Made by a program: the position numbers and the translations under genes
Assembly (NCBI RefSeq): GCF_022815725.1
Contig: NZ_JALGRF010000006.1
Coordinates: forward strand, 186,001-250,000
Length of the DNA: 64,000 bases
Reading direction: 5' to 3'
Source: Streptomyces sp. APSN-46.1
GTDB lineage: Bacteria > Actinomycetota > Actinomycetes > Streptomycetales > Streptomycetaceae
The notes under the pieces: model-generated
Database searches by the model: none
Seen by the model: the letters and a program-made list of their open reading frames with translations, nothing else
What the model was told of the DNA's origin: nothing
Shown: one piece after another, positions 48,944-56,010 of the stretch
Position numbering within the stretch: the first letter of the stretch is position 1
How the letters are laid out: each line of letters opens with the position of its first letter

Positions 48944-50341
48944 ATGCGTACTGCTTACAGCGTGGAGACCGTACGGGCCGCCGAGCGCGAGCTGATGGCC
49001 AGGCTGCCGGAGGGCGCCCTGATGCGGCGGGCGGCGGCCGGGCTGGCCGCCGTGTGCGCGGGGCTGCTGCGCAGGGTGTCCGGGGCGCGCGTCGTCCTGC
49101 TGGTGGGGCCCGGGGACAACGGCGGGGACACCCTCTTCGCGGGGGCCCGGCTGGCGCGGCGCGGGGCTGGGGTGACGGCCGTCCCCATGGATCCGGAGCG
49201 GATGCACGAGGGCGGGCTACGGGCGCTGCTGGCCGCCGGGGGCCGGGTGGCGCCGGCGGTTCCCGGGCGGGCGGACCTCGTACTGGACGGGCTCGTCGGG
49301 ATCGGCGGGCGGGGCGGGCTGCGGCCGGCGGCCGGGGCGCTGGTGGAGCGGATTCCGCAGGGCGCGGTGGTGGTGGGCGTGGACCTGCCGAGCGGGGTGG
49401 ACGCGGACACCGGGGAAGTGCCGGGGGCGGCGGTGCGGGCCGATGTCACGGTGACCTTCGGGGCGTACAAGCCGGGGCTGCTGATCGACCCGGGGGCCTC
49501 GCGGGCGGGGGCGGTGCGGCTGGTGGACATCGGGCTGTCGCTGCCGGAGCCGGAGGTGGAGGCGTTGCAGCACGCCGAGGTGGCGGGGCTGCTGCCGGTG
49601 CCGACGGCGTCGAGCGACAAGTACCGGCGCGGTGTGGTCGGGGTCGTCGCCGGGTCGGCGCAGTACCCCGGGGCGGCGGTGCTGGCCGTGGCGGGGGCGC
49701 TGCGGGGCGGCGCGGGCGCGGTGCGGTACGTGGGGCCGGCGGCGGACGCGGTGCTCGCGCGGTACCCGGAGACGCTGATCGGGCGGGGCCGGGTGCAGGC
49801 GTGGGTGGTCGGGCCGGGGCTGGGGGCGGAGCGCGCCGCGGAGGTCGCGCGGGCCCTTTCGGACCCGGTGCCCGTGCTGGTGGACGCGGACGGGTTGCGC
49901 GGGCTGGACCCGGAGGTGCTGCGGGGGCGGCCGGCGGCGACGCTGCTGACCCCGCACGCGGGGGAGGCGGCGGCGCTGCTGGGGGTGGCGCGGGAGGCGG
50001 TGGAGTCCGCGCGGCTGGCCTCCGTACGGGACCTGGCCGCGCGGTACGGGGCGGCGGTGCTGCTGAAGGGCTCGACGACGCTGGTGTCCGGCGGCGGGGT
50101 GGTCCGGGTGAACCCGACGGGCACGCCGTGGCTGGCGACCGCCGGGAGCGGGGACGTGCTGTCGGGGCTGGCGGGGGCGCTGCTGGCGACGGGCCTGTCC
50201 GCGGTGGACGCGGGGTCGGTGGCGGCGTACCTCCACGGCCTGGCGGCCCGCCACGCGGCCTCCGGCGCGCCGGTCCTGGCTCAGGAAGTGGCCGCCACCC
50301 TGCCGGAGGCCTGGCGCCAATTGAGCCTCGCCGGCGTCTGA
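48944..50341 (+). CDS. nnrD: Bifunctional NAD(P)HX epimerase / ADP-dependent dehydratase
   Basis: 465 aa with two fused repair domains. The N-terminal YjeF_N epimerase part has LLVGPGDNGGDTLFAGARL and VVVGVDLPSGVDADTG. The C-terminal ribokinase-like dehydratase has KYRRGVVGVVAGSAQYPGAA, the GPGLG loop and NPTGTPWLATAGSGDVLSGL. It repairs hydrated NAD(P)H. Very high GC. The last residues (SLAGV) and the stop lie inside an intergenic repeat copy that continues downstream. Confidence 0.96.
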   Translation: MRTAYSVETVRAAERELMARLPEGALMRRAAAGLAAVCAGLLRRVSGARVVLLVGPGDNGGDTLFAGARLARRGAGVTAVPMDPERMHEGGLRALLAAGGRVAPAVPGRADLVLDGLVGIGGRGGLRPAAGALVERIPQGAVVVGVDLPSGVDADTGEVPGAAVRADVTVTFGAYKPGLLIDPGASRAGAVRLVDIGLSLPEPEVEALQHAEVAGLLPVPTASSDKYRRGVVGVVAGSAQYPGAAVLAVAGALRGGAGAVRYVGPAADAVLARYPETLIGRGRVQAWVVGPGLGAERAAEVARALSDPVPVLVDADGLRGLDPEVLRGRPAATLLTPHAGEAAALLGVAREAVESARLASVRDLAARYGAAVLLKGSTTLVSGGGVVRVNPTGTPWLATAGSGDVLSGLAGALLATGLSAVDAGSVAAYLHGLAARHAASGAPVLAQEVAATLPEAWRQLSLAGV

Positions 50342-50640
50342 GCCGCGAGCCCGCACTTATCAGCCCCCGCCGGGCACACCCAGCCTCGCCGGCGTTCGAG
50401 GCGCGAGCCCCGGCAATTTCAGCCCCCGCCGGGCATCTTCAGCCTCGCCGGCGAGGCTGGATTTGGCGGACCCCCGGTCAAACACCGGCGAGGCTGGATT
50501 TGGCGGAGCCCCGGTCAAACGCCGGCGAGGCTGATTTGGTCGGCGAGGCTGGATGTGCCCGGCGGGTCTCGAACGTTGGCCGGCGGGGCTGGTGGGTTGG
50601 TTCGGGCTGTGCGGAGGCGGGGGGCGGGGGTTCTGAGAGA
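50324..50640. repeat. Cluster of GCCTCGCCGGCG-type intergenic repeats
   Basis: Copies of GCCTCGCCGGCG in both orientations at 50324, 50383, 50442 and (reverse) about 50447, 50483, 50520 and 50540, interspersed with GCCCCCGCCGGGCA. A 37-bp unit (GAGGCTGGATTTGGCGGA followed by CCCCGGTCAAAC) occurs twice in tandem from 50453 and 50490. The 308-bp nnrD-alr gap is almost wholly repeat. Similar units recur at 63590-63745. They resemble the common Streptomyces intergenic REP-like elements. Confidence 0.75.
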
Positions 50641-50649
50641 CTGTGGGGG

Positions 50650-51786
50650 ATGAACGAGACAGCGACGCGCGTGTACGCCGAGATTGATCTTGATGCCGTA
50701 CGGCGAAACGTGCGCGCCCTGCGCGAACGGGCGCCCCGGGCCCAGGTGATGGCCGTCGTCAAGGCGGACGCCTACGGGCACGGGGCGATCCCCTGCGCCC
50801 GCGCCGCCCTGGACGCCGGAGCGGCCTGGCTCGGGACCGCGACCCCCGACGAGGCGCTCGCCCTGCGCGCCGCCGGGATCGACGCACCCGTCATGTGCTG
50901 GCTGTGGACCCCCGGCGGGCCCTGGCGGGAGGCCATCGAGGCCGGCATCGACGTCTCCGTCAGCGGCATGTGGGCCCTGGAGGAAGTACGGGCTGCCGCC
51001 CGCGCCGCCGGGCGCCCCGCACGCGTCCAGCTCAAGGCCGACACCGGCCTCGGCCGCAACGGCTGCCAGCCCGCCGACTGGGCCGAACTCGTCGGCGCGG
51101 CCGTCGCCGCCCAGGCCGAGGGCACCGTCCACGTCACCGGCGTCTGGTCCCATTTCGCCTGCGCCGACGAGCCCGGCCACCCCTCCATCGGGCTCCAGCT
51201 GGCCGCGTTCCGCGAGATGCTCGCGCACGCGGAGAAGGAGGGCGTCGAGCCCGAGGTCCGGCACATCGCCAACTCGCCCGCGACTCTCACCCTCCCCGAG
51301 AGCCACTTCGACCTCGTGCGGTGCGGACTGGCCGTGTACGGGGTGTCGCCCGCCCCCGAGATCGGCACCCCCGCCCAGCTCGGGCTGCGCCCGGCCATGA
51401 CCCTCAAGGCCTCCGTGGCCCTCGTCAAGGCCGTGCCCGCCGGACACGGCGTGAGCTACGGGCACCACCACGTCACGGCGGCGGAATCCCACCTCGCGCT
51501 GATTCCCGCCGGATACGCCGACGGCATCCCCCGGCACGCCTCCGGGCGCGGGCCCGTGCTGGTCGGCGGGAAGACCCGTACCGTCGCCGGGCGCGTCGCC
51601 ATGGACCAGTTCGTCGTCGATCTCGGATCCGACCAGGTCAGAGAGGGTGACGAGGCCGTCATCTTCGGGCCCGGGGACCGCGGCGAGCCCACCGCCGAGG
51701 ACTGGGCACAGGCGGCCGGGACCATCGCGTATGAGATCGTCACCCGTATCGGGGGCCGGGTGCCCCGGGTGTACCGCAACGGCTGA
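50650..51786 (+). CDS. alr: Alanine racemase
   Basis: 378 aa from ATG 50650 (MNETATRVYAEIDLDAVRRN). The PLP lysine is in VMAVVKADAYGHGA (about residue 39). The second catalytic residue, Tyr, is in GHGVSYGHHHVT. PAGYADGIPR and GRVAMDQFVVDL are conserved. It makes D-alanine for peptidoglycan. Upstream in-frame codons lie in repeats and nnrD. 11 bp before the hydrolase gene. Confidence 0.98.
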   Translation: MNETATRVYAEIDLDAVRRNVRALRERAPRAQVMAVVKADAYGHGAIPCARAALDAGAAWLGTATPDEALALRAAGIDAPVMCWLWTPGGPWREAIEAGIDVSVSGMWALEEVRAAARAAGRPARVQLKADTGLGRNGCQPADWAELVGAAVAAQAEGTVHVTGVWSHFACADEPGHPSIGLQLAAFREMLAHAEKEGVEPEVRHIANSPATLTLPESHFDLVRCGLAVYGVSPAPEIGTPAQLGLRPAMTLKASVALVKAVPAGHGVSYGHHHVTAAESHLALIPAGYADGIPRHASGRGPVLVGGKTRTVAGRVAMDQFVVDLGSDQVREGDEAVIFGPGDRGEPTAEDWAQAAGTIAYEIVTRIGGRVPRVYRNG

Positions 51787-51797
51787 GTGAGGACGGC

Positions 51798-53117
51798 GTG
51801 GGCGACGGTGTGAGCGAGAACTGGCGCAAGGCCGGCTGGGCCGGCTGGGCCGGCGCCGCCATCGGCGTCATCGCCGCGGGCGCGGCGGCCGGTGTCGCCG
51901 TCGAACGGCTCACCGTCGGCCGCGGCATGCGCGTGAAGGCCCGCCTCGCGCTCGACGCCGCCGGGGACTACGGATCCCTGCGCGGCACCGAGGGCATCAC
52001 CCGCGCCGAGGACGCCACCGAGCTCTACTACGAGATCGACGAGCTGCCCGAGGAGAGCCGGAAGCGGCTGCTGCGCCGCAAGGCCCCGGCCGCGCCGACC
52101 GCCGTGTTCTGCCACGGCTACTGCCTCAGCCAGGACGCCTGGCACTTCCAGCGCGCCGCCTTCCGCGGCGTGGTCCGCTCCGTGTACTGGGACCAGCGCA
52201 GCCACGGCCTCTCCGCGCGCGGCCTCGCGCAGGCCGACGGCGAGCCGGTGACCATCGAGCAGCTCGGCCGCGACCTGAAGACCGTCATCGACGCCGCCGC
52301 CCCCGAGGGCCCGCTCGTGCTGATCGGTCACTCCATGGGCGGTATGACGATCATGGCGCTGGCCGAGCAGTTCCCCGAGCTGGTACGGGACCGCGTGCTC
52401 GGCGTGGCCCTGGTCGGCACCTCCAGCGGGGGGCTGGGCGAGCTCACGTACGGGCTGCCGCTGCCGGCGGCCGGGTTGAGCGCCGTACGCCGGATGCTGC
52501 CCGGGGTCCTCAAGGCGCTCGGTTCGCAGGTCGAGCTGGTCGAGAAGGGCCGCCGGGCCACCGCCGACCTCTTCGCCGGGACGATCAAGCGCTACTCGTT
52601 CGGCTCCCGGGACGTGGACCCGGGCGTCGCGCGGTTCGCCGAGCGGCTCATCGAGGCCACCCCGATCGACGTGGTCGCGGAGTTCTACCCGGCCTTCCAG
52701 GTCCACGACAAGTCCGCCGCGCTCCAGCTGTTCGCGGACCTCCCCGTCACCGTCATCGCCGGGGACAGCGACATGATCACCCCGGCCGCGCACAGCGAGG
52801 CCATCAAGGCGGAGCTGCCGACCGCCGAGCTGACCGTCCTGGAGTCCGCCGGGCACCTGATGATGCTGGAGTACCCGGAGACCGTGACCGGGCTGCTGGC
52901 CGACCTGCTGGCGCGCACCGGAGCCGTGGCCGCAGCGACTAACGTTGGCGGGCATGGAAGAAGTACCGCGAGAAGCACAGCAGGAACCGCAGAAGCAGCA
53001 GGAACCGCAGGAGCAGCGGGAACACCAGGTGCCGCCGACAACTCAGGCACCGCAGGGCCCTCAGGCGCCTCAGGCACCTCAGGCGGCGCTGGAAGTACCG
53101 CGCAGCCAGGCTCCTGA
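51798..53117 (+). CDS. Alpha/beta hydrolase with low-complexity tail
   Basis: 439 aa. An N-terminal membrane segment lies near residues 13-30 (GWAGAAIGVIAAGAAAGVAV). The hydrolase fold has the oxyanion part VFCHGYCLSQDAWHFQRAAF, the nucleophile elbow LVLIGHSMGGMTIM (Ser about 171), Asp in VIAGDSDMITPAA and His in ESAGHLMMLEYPE. The last 60 residues are a Gly/Ala/Ser/Thr repeat-like tail (GTAGAAGTPGAADNSGTAGP) that overlaps the start of tsaE in another frame. The substrate is unknown. Likely one transcript with alr and tsaE. Confidence 0.88.
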   Translation: MGDGVSENWRKAGWAGWAGAAIGVIAAGAAAGVAVERLTVGRGMRVKARLALDAAGDYGSLRGTEGITRAEDATELYYEIDELPEESRKRLLRRKAPAAPTAVFCHGYCLSQDAWHFQRAAFRGVVRSVYWDQRSHGLSARGLAQADGEPVTIEQLGRDLKTVIDAAAPEGPLVLIGHSMGGMTIMALAEQFPELVRDRVLGVALVGTSSGGLGELTYGLPLPAAGLSAVRRMLPGVLKALGSQVELVEKGRRATADLFAGTIKRYSFGSRDVDPGVARFAERLIEATPIDVVAEFYPAFQVHDKSAALQLFADLPVTVIAGDSDMITPAAHSEAIKAELPTAELTVLESAGHLMMLEYPETVTGLLADLLARTGAVAAATNVGGHGRSTARSTAGTAEAAGTAGAAGTPGAADNSGTAGPSGASGTSGGAGSTAQPGS

Positions 53118-53649
53118 CGCCGCCGCCCAGGCGCGCGTCACCGTCGACTCCCCGGACTCCATGCGGGAACTCGGCCGCAGGATCGCGGGCCTGCTGCGCC
53201 CCGGCGACCTCGTGCTGCTGACCGGTGAGCTCGGCGCCGGCAAGACCACCCTGGCCCGGGGCCTGGGCGAGGGCCTGGGCGTGCGCGGGGCCGTGACCTC
53301 GCCGACCTTCGTGATCGCCCGGGTGCACCCGCCGCTGGGTGACGGGCCGCCGCTGGTGCACGTGGACGCGTACCGGCTCGGCGGCGGGCTGGACGAGATG
53401 GAGGACCTGGACCTCGACGTCTCGCTGCCCGAGTCGGTGATCGTCGTGGAGTGGGGCGACAACAAGGTGGAGGAGCTCTCCGACGACCGGCTGCACGTGG
53501 TGATCGCGCGGGCGGTCGGCCACGAGGAGGTCCTGGACGACGTACGGGAGGTCTCGCTGCACGGGGTCGGCGCGCGCTGGGCCGACGGGGCAGGGCTGGA
53601 GAGCCTCTCCGTCTCCGTAGCGCTCTCGGAGCAGGCGCCGTCCGCGTAA
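52954..53649 (+). CDS. tsaE: tRNA threonylcarbamoyladenosine biosynthesis ATPase TsaE
   Basis: 231 aa if ATG 52954 is used; the conserved domain begins about residue 65 (SPDSMRELGRRIAGLLRPGD). Walker A is LTGELGAGKTTLARGLGEG; SPTFVIARVHPP and HVDAYRL follow, and VEWGDN is the Walker B region. It energises t6A synthesis with TsaB and TsaD. The first 60 residues are Gln/Pro/Glu repeats (QEPQKQQEPQEQREHQ) in an overlap of 164 bp with the hydrolase gene. GTG 53029 or ATG 53161 are alternative starts, so the N-terminus is uncertain although the gene is not. Confidence 0.92.
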   Translation: MEEVPREAQQEPQKQQEPQEQREHQVPPTTQAPQGPQAPQAPQAALEVPRSQAPDAAAQARVTVDSPDSMRELGRRIAGLLRPGDLVLLTGELGAGKTTLARGLGEGLGVRGAVTSPTFVIARVHPPLGDGPPLVHVDAYRLGGGLDEMEDLDLDVSLPESVIVVEWGDNKVEELSDDRLHVVIARAVGHEEVLDDVREVSLHGVGARWADGAGLESLSVSVALSEQAPSA

Positions 53650-53720
53650 ACGTACCGACAACTCGTCGGGAAGATATTGCGCTGGTGGCAGGCGCCGTGG
53701 TCACATGGTACCGAGAGTTC

Positions 53721-53736
53721 CTTAGGTATACCTAAG
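53721..53736. promoter_or_regulatory. Perfect 16-bp palindrome upstream of small gene
   Basis: CTTAGGTATACCTAAG, perfectly self-complementary, lies 31 bp before the ATG of the small gene at 53767, and its right half may overlap a -10 (TATACC). The half-site TTAGGT resembles those of iron (DtxR/IdeR/DmdR) boxes, but the spacing is shorter than the 19-bp consensus. It is a likely operator; the regulator is unknown. Confidence 0.5.
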
Positions 53737-53766
53737 TGAGGCGTCCCGGGCCCCCAGGAGGCAGCC

Positions 53767-54006
53767 ATGTCGGCAGACGCAGCAGCGCACGGCGACGCTC
53801 GTCCATCCGTTCGGTCCGTTCGGTCCGTTCCGTCCGTGGTGTCCATGAGGGCGCTGCTCGCCGCGGGCACGGCCGCCAGCGCCGTGTCGACGCCGCCCGC
53901 GCGGGAGCGGGCATGCGCAGAGGCCGCCGAGGGCACTGCGGGCGCCGAGGGCGCCGAAGGCGGCCCGGAGACGGATCAGGCCGCCTCGGAGTCCGAAGCG
54001 GCCTGA
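53767..54006 (+). CDS. Small Ala/Ser/Glu-rich protein of unknown function
   Basis: 79 aa, ATG with GGAGG six bases upstream. GC-rich third positions support coding. Residues 13-26 come from a tandem CCGTTCGGT DNA repeat (SVRSVRSVPSVVSM), followed by a short Ala-rich hydrophobic part (ALLAAGTAASAVS) and an acidic Gly/Glu/Ala end with one Cys. No family recognised. It lies behind a perfect palindrome and is convergent with the YkuD-like gene. Confidence 0.55.
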   Translation: MSADAAAHGDARPSVRSVRSVPSVVSMRALLAAGTAASAVSTPPARERACAEAAEGTAGAEGAEGGPETDQAASESEAA

Positions 54007-54047
54007 CGCGTTCCGAAACCCACGTACGGGTGAAGGCCGGTGATGAA

Positions 54048-54068
54048 GGCCGGGGGTCAAGCCCGGCC
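54048..54068. terminator. Hairpin between convergent small gene and YkuD-like gene
   Basis: GGCCGGG (54048-54054) pairs with CCCGGCC (54062-54068) around a seven-base loop, in the 83-bp gap between two converging genes. It may serve both; T-runs are lacking. Confidence 0.5.
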
Positions 54069-54089
54069 GGGCGGCGGCGGGGTCATCCG

Positions 54090-54677
54090 TCAGGGAACGA
54101 CAACGATCTTCGAGTTGATCGTCGCGAAGGACCACATCGCGTCGCCGTCCGCGCGGGACATGCGGATGCCGCCGGTCTTCTTGCTCCGGTCGGGCTCCGG
54201 CATCGAGCCGTCCACGCGGGCGCTGAACCCGAGCACGACGCCCTCGGCCGTGCCGAACCGTACGACGTGCTCGATCGGCACCCCGTCCGAGCCGGTGCCC
54301 GCGCCCGCGCGCGAGCCGACCATGTAGCTGCCCGGCTTCGGGTGCACCGTGCTCGGCATCACCGCGAAGGACTTCGGCTCCCGGCCCGCCTCGCCCACCA
54401 GCCACACCCGCCTCAGGCTCACCGAGTACACGACGCGGTGCCCGGTGCCCGAGCCCTCCGGCACCGGCACCGCCTCGGCCGCCGGGCCCGGCTGGGGGGC
54501 CGCCGCGGCGGGCTGGCTCGGGGCGGGGCTCGCGGACTGTCCGGCGGCCTTCGGAGGGTGCGCGGGGGCCGAAGCGGAGGCCTGGTAGCCGAGGAAGCCG
54601 ACGGCGGCGAGTGCCGCGACGGTGAGCCCGGCCACGATTCCCGAGCTGCTGCGTGCCACCTTGCTCCACCTCTCCAC
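54090..54677 (-). CDS. Membrane-anchored YkuD-fold-like protein lacking the catalytic cysteine
   Basis: 195 aa. A short cytoplasmic N-terminus leads to a membrane segment (14-30), then an Ala/Pro/Ser linker (31-75), then a domain of about 115 residues laid out like an L,D-transpeptidase: VVYSVSLRRVWLVGEAGR (start strands), VMPSTVHPKPGSYMVGSR, and an end matching the usual HGCIRM-plus-helix block. The catalytic Cys position reads GGIRM (169-173), and the His-Gly strand reads FSARVDGS, so both catalytic residues appear lost. It is probably a non-enzymatic wall-binding or regulatory protein. Start GTG 54677; a second GTG six codons in (54659) has a better ribosome-binding site. Confidence 0.72.
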   Translation of the reverse strand: MERWSKVARSSSGIVAGLTVAALAAVGFLGYQASASAPAHPPKAAGQSASPAPSQPAAAAPQPGPAAEAVPVPEGSGTGHRVVYSVSLRRVWLVGEAGREPKSFAVMPSTVHPKPGSYMVGSRAGAGTGSDGVPIEHVVRFGTAEGVVLGFSARVDGSMPEPDRSKKTGGIRMSRADGDAMWSFATINSKIVVVP

Positions 54678-54790
54678 GCTGTTCTGCCTTGATCGAGTAC
54701 CGCACCCGGCACCTCGGTCGAAAGGTAGCAGCCGGGGTGCCCCACGACCGTCCGCGCGGGCACCGGGCCCCGGAGTCGTAGGCTGTTCGC

Positions 54791-55468
54791 GTGCTCTTGC
54801 TCGCTGTAGATACCGCCACGCCCGCCGTCACCGTCGCCCTGCACGACGGCGAGTCCGTCCTCGCCGAGTCGAACCAGGTCGACGCCCGCCGCCACGGGGA
54901 GCTTCTGCTGCCCTCCGTGGACACGGTCCTCGCCGAGGCGGGAGTGAAGCTCGAAGCCGTCACCGGCATCGTCGTCGGCGTCGGCCCCGGCCCCTACACC
55001 GGGCTGCGGGTCGGCCTCGTCACCGCCTCCACCTTCGCCAGCGTCCTCGGCGTCCCCGTCCACGGCCTGTGCACCCTCGACGGCCTCGCGTACGCCGCGG
55101 GCGCCGCCGGCATCGAGGGCCCCTTCATCGTCGCCACCGACGCGCGGCGCAAGGAGGTCTACTGGGCGCGGTACGAGGACCCGCGCACGCGCGTCGGCGA
55201 CCCCGCCGTGGACCGGCCGGCCGACATCGCCGAGCGGGTCGCGGGCCTGCCCGCCGTCGGCCAGGGCGCACGCCTGTACCCCGAGGTCTTCCCGGACGCC
55301 CGCGGGCCCGAGCACACATCGGCCGCCGCCCTCGCGGCCCTGGCGGCGGAACGCCTCGCGGCCGGGGCGGCGTTCGAAAACGCCGACGGCCTGCCCCCGA
55401 CCCCGCTGTACCTGCGCCGGCCCGACGCCCAGGTGCCCAAGAACTACAAGGTGGTCACCCCGCAGTGA
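54791..55468 (+). CDS. tsaB: tRNA threonylcarbamoyladenosine biosynthesis protein TsaB
   Basis: 225 aa. The ASKHA-type start LLLAVDTATPAVTVAL is followed by GIVVGVGPGPYTGLRVGLVT. It is the non-catalytic partner of TsaD in t6A37 synthesis. GTG start. Its stop overlaps the rimI start by 4 bp (GTGA). Confidence 0.97.
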   Translation: MLLLAVDTATPAVTVALHDGESVLAESNQVDARRHGELLLPSVDTVLAEAGVKLEAVTGIVVGVGPGPYTGLRVGLVTASTFASVLGVPVHGLCTLDGLAYAAGAAGIEGPFIVATDARRKEVYWARYEDPRTRVGDPAVDRPADIAERVAGLPAVGQGARLYPEVFPDARGPEHTSAAALAALAAERLAAGAAFENADGLPPTPLYLRRPDAQVPKNYKVVTPQ

Positions 55469-56010
55469 CCGCCCAGCCCCCGTCCCCGGCCGTCCTGCTG
55501 CGCGAAATGCGCTGGTGGGACATCGAACCCGTGCTGGAACTGGAGCACGAGCTCTTCCCCGAGGACGCCTGGTCCGCCGGGATGTTCTGGTCCGAGCTCG
55601 CCCACGCGCGCGGCCCCGGGGCCACCCGCCACTACGTCGTCGCCGAGACCCCGGACGGCCGCCTGGTCGGCTACGCCGGGCTGGCCACCGCCGGCGACCT
55701 GGGCGACGTACAGACCATCGCGGCCGCGCGCGACCAGTGGGGCACCGGGCTCGGGGCCCGGCTGCTCACCGACCTGCTGCGCGCCGCCACCGCGTTCGAG
55801 TGCGCCGAGGTGCTCCTGGAGGTACGGGTGGACAACACCCGCGCCCAGAGGCTGTACGAGCGCTTCGGATTCGAGCCGATCGGCTTCCGGCGGGGCTACT
55901 ACCAGCCCGGCAACATCGACGCGCTCGTGATGCGCCTTTCCGATCCCGCCTCCTCCCTCTCCCCGCCCCCGACATTCCAAGACGCCGTAAGAAGTGAGAC
56001 CCATGGCTGA
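55465..56010 (+). CDS. rimI: Ribosomal-protein-alanine N-acetyltransferase
   Basis: 181 aa GNAT enzyme, GTG start overlapping tsaB. RWWDIEPVLELEHELFPEDA is the RimI N-terminus. The acetyl-CoA loop is at DQWGTGLGARLLTDLL, and the end has RAQRLYERFGFEPIGFRRGY. It acetylates the N-terminus of S18 in E. coli; the actinobacterial substrate is less clear. It overlaps tsaD by 8 bp in a tsaB-rimI-tsaD operon. Confidence 0.95.
   Translation: MTAQPPSPAVLLREMRWWDIEPVLELEHELFPEDAWSAGMFWSELAHARGPGATRHYVVAETPDGRLVGYAGLATAGDLGDVQTIAAARDQWGTGLGARLLTDLLRAATAFECAEVLLEVRVDNTRAQRLYERFGFEPIGFRRGYYQPGNIDALVMRLSDPASSLSPPPTFQDAVRSETHG

Noticed and set aside
48955..50124. 389-codon frame opposite nnrD
   Set aside because: Ser/Pro/Arg-rich shadow; nnrD has full catalytic motifs in the other strand.
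48919..50649. Upstream in-frame extension of alr
   Set aside because: It overlaps nnrD in another frame and the intergenic repeats; alr family members start at MNETATRVYAEIDL.
50342..50649. CRISPR array in the nnrD-alr gap
   Set aside because: Repeats are of mixed orientation, overlap one another and lack regular unique spacers; no cas genes are nearby.
53721..53739. Calling the palindrome a canonical DmdR/IdeR iron box
   Set aside because: The half-sites are alike but the spacing is about five bases shorter than the 19-bp consensus, so it is kept only as an unassigned operator.
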